Below, piece by piece: positions 20,501-20,871 of a stretch of 20,871 bases of DNA. This DNA is from JAMLHN01 sp035708745. GTDB lineage: Bacteria > Chloroflexota > Chloroflexia > Thermomicrobiales > UBA6265. Below the pieces are notes generated by a model. The model was not told where the DNA came from. It saw only the letters and a program-made list of their open reading frames with translations, and did no database searches. How positions within the stretch are numbered: position 1 is the first letter of the stretch; each line of letters starts with the position of its first letter. The DNA lies in assembly GCA_035708745.1 (NCBI GenBank), contig DASTFJ010000072.1:1-20871 (forward strand), read 5' to 3'. Position numbers and translations under genes: made by a program.

Positions 20501-20871
20501 GTGCTCGGTAACGTCCAGAAGTGGCGCCGCCGGAACCCGGGCATAACTCGCTGGCTCTGCGGCCATATCGTCTCCCACATCGCGGCTACCGTGCTTGTAG
20601 TCGGGGTAACTGCGCTGGTGACTGCTTGCAGGGCGCCTGTTTTCCAGATCGCATCAATCGGAGCGACCGAGAGCTGTGCACCGCTCCGCACTCCCGAGGC
20701 CGGATCGGAAATCGCCCATACAGTTTCCGCAAGTCCGGAAACGAATTCAGGCGATCTTGCCATCCTCGATTCCATGCTTCGGCAACACGCGCGCGCAATG
20801 TCGCTGGCAAACCTGGCTCTCCAAAACGCACAAGACAGCCGCGTACGGAGTATTGCGCTCCGGATCGCGGA
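20501..20871 (+). CDS. DUF305-type lipoprotein, N-terminal part (cut by window end)
   Basis: An open frame runs from about GTG 20501 off the end of the window (123 codons seen). After an Arg-rich n-region (KWRRR) comes a hydrophobic segment (HIAATVLVVGVTALVTAC) ending in a lipobox with Cys43 (numbered from 20501), so it is probably a lipoprotein. The visible end, LDSMLRQHARAMSLANLALQ followed by DSRVRSIALRIA, resembles the DUF305 core (M-x-x-H-H-x-x-A-x-x-M-A). The first His of the usual HH pair is replaced by Gln here. DUF305 proteins are small helical ferritin-like proteins, often exported and linked to metals such as copper; the role here is unknown. GTG 20459, overlapping the preceding gene, is an alternative start, and neither start has a clear ribosome-binding site. 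Confidence 0.72.
   Translation, partial: MLGNVQKWRRRNPGITRWLCGHIVSHIAATVLVVGVTALVTACRAPVFQIASIGATESCAPLRTPEAGSEIAHTVSASPETNSGDLAILDSMLRQHARAMSLANLALQNAQDSRVRSIALRIA

Noticed and set aside
20422..20831. Minus-strand frames at the right end
   Set aside because: The plus-strand frame has a signal peptide with lipobox and DUF305-like residues; the minus frames have neither.
1..20871. CRISPR arrays, insertion sequences, integrases, toxin-antitoxin or restriction genes
   Set aside because: No regularly spaced direct repeats, no terminal inverted repeats with a transposase frame and no matching protein motifs were seen. tRNA genes here are not flanked by an integrase gene or an obvious attachment-site duplication.

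Overview
The window reads as ordinary chromosomal DNA from a moderately high-GC free-living bacterium. My best guess is a Chloroflexota member of the Thermomicrobia type. The reasons are a DUF3090 gene and a single-cluster 3Fe-4S ferredoxin of actinobacterial flavour next to a rod-type cell-wall gene (rodA), an aerobic molybdenum hydroxylase, a GatCAB-type amidotransferase, and Tat-exported proteins or lipoproteins with Ala/Thr/Ser/Pro-rich linkers. This placement is inference from gene content, not a phylogeny. I see no insertion sequence, phage gene, integrase, CRISPR array or recognisable defence cassette.

Layout. Positions 1-600: the last 51 codons of groEL, its hairpin terminator, and a small protein of unknown function. 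Positions 626-1875 (minus): an MscS-type channel gene overlapping a small ferredoxin gene by 4 nt. Positions 2117-5906 (plus): a CoxL-type molybdenum hydroxylase large subunit without its partner subunits, then an FGly-type sulfatase. Positions 5922-7870 (minus): pseudouridine-phosphate glycosidase (psuG), pseudouridine kinase-like psuK and tRNA-Leu(UAA), closely spaced on one strand. Position 7981 on: a divergent F420/LLM-type oxidoreductase, then tRNA-Gly(GCC) on the minus strand with a very clear promoter and terminator, then a DUF3090 gene. Positions 10046-15314: two tail-to-tail pairs whose coding ends overlap, rodA/rsmI and dnaX/beta-propeller-like lipoprotein. Positions 15519-17290: gatC-gatA overlapping by 4 nt. 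Positions 17442-20871: a small unknown gene with a strong terminator, a 320-base gap with interleaved inverted repeats, tRNA-Lys(CUU), mgtE, a Tat-exported unknown protein, and the first part of a DUF305 lipoprotein that runs off the window.

How the genes work together. psuK and psuG form a complete two-step route from pseudouridine to uracil plus ribose 5-phosphate. gatC and gatA are two of the three subunits of the Asp/Glu-tRNA amidotransferase; gatB is not here. The remaining genes serve separate housekeeping tasks: replication (dnaX), ribosome methylation (rsmI), cell elongation (rodA), Mg2+ uptake (mgtE) and osmotic release (MscS).

I looked for an undescribed system and found no convincing one. 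The best leads are the intergenic region before tRNA-Lys with pseudoknot-like and mutually exclusive pairings, the translationally coupled channel-ferredoxin pair, the orphan molybdenum hydroxylase subunit, and the envelope proteins with low-complexity linkers.
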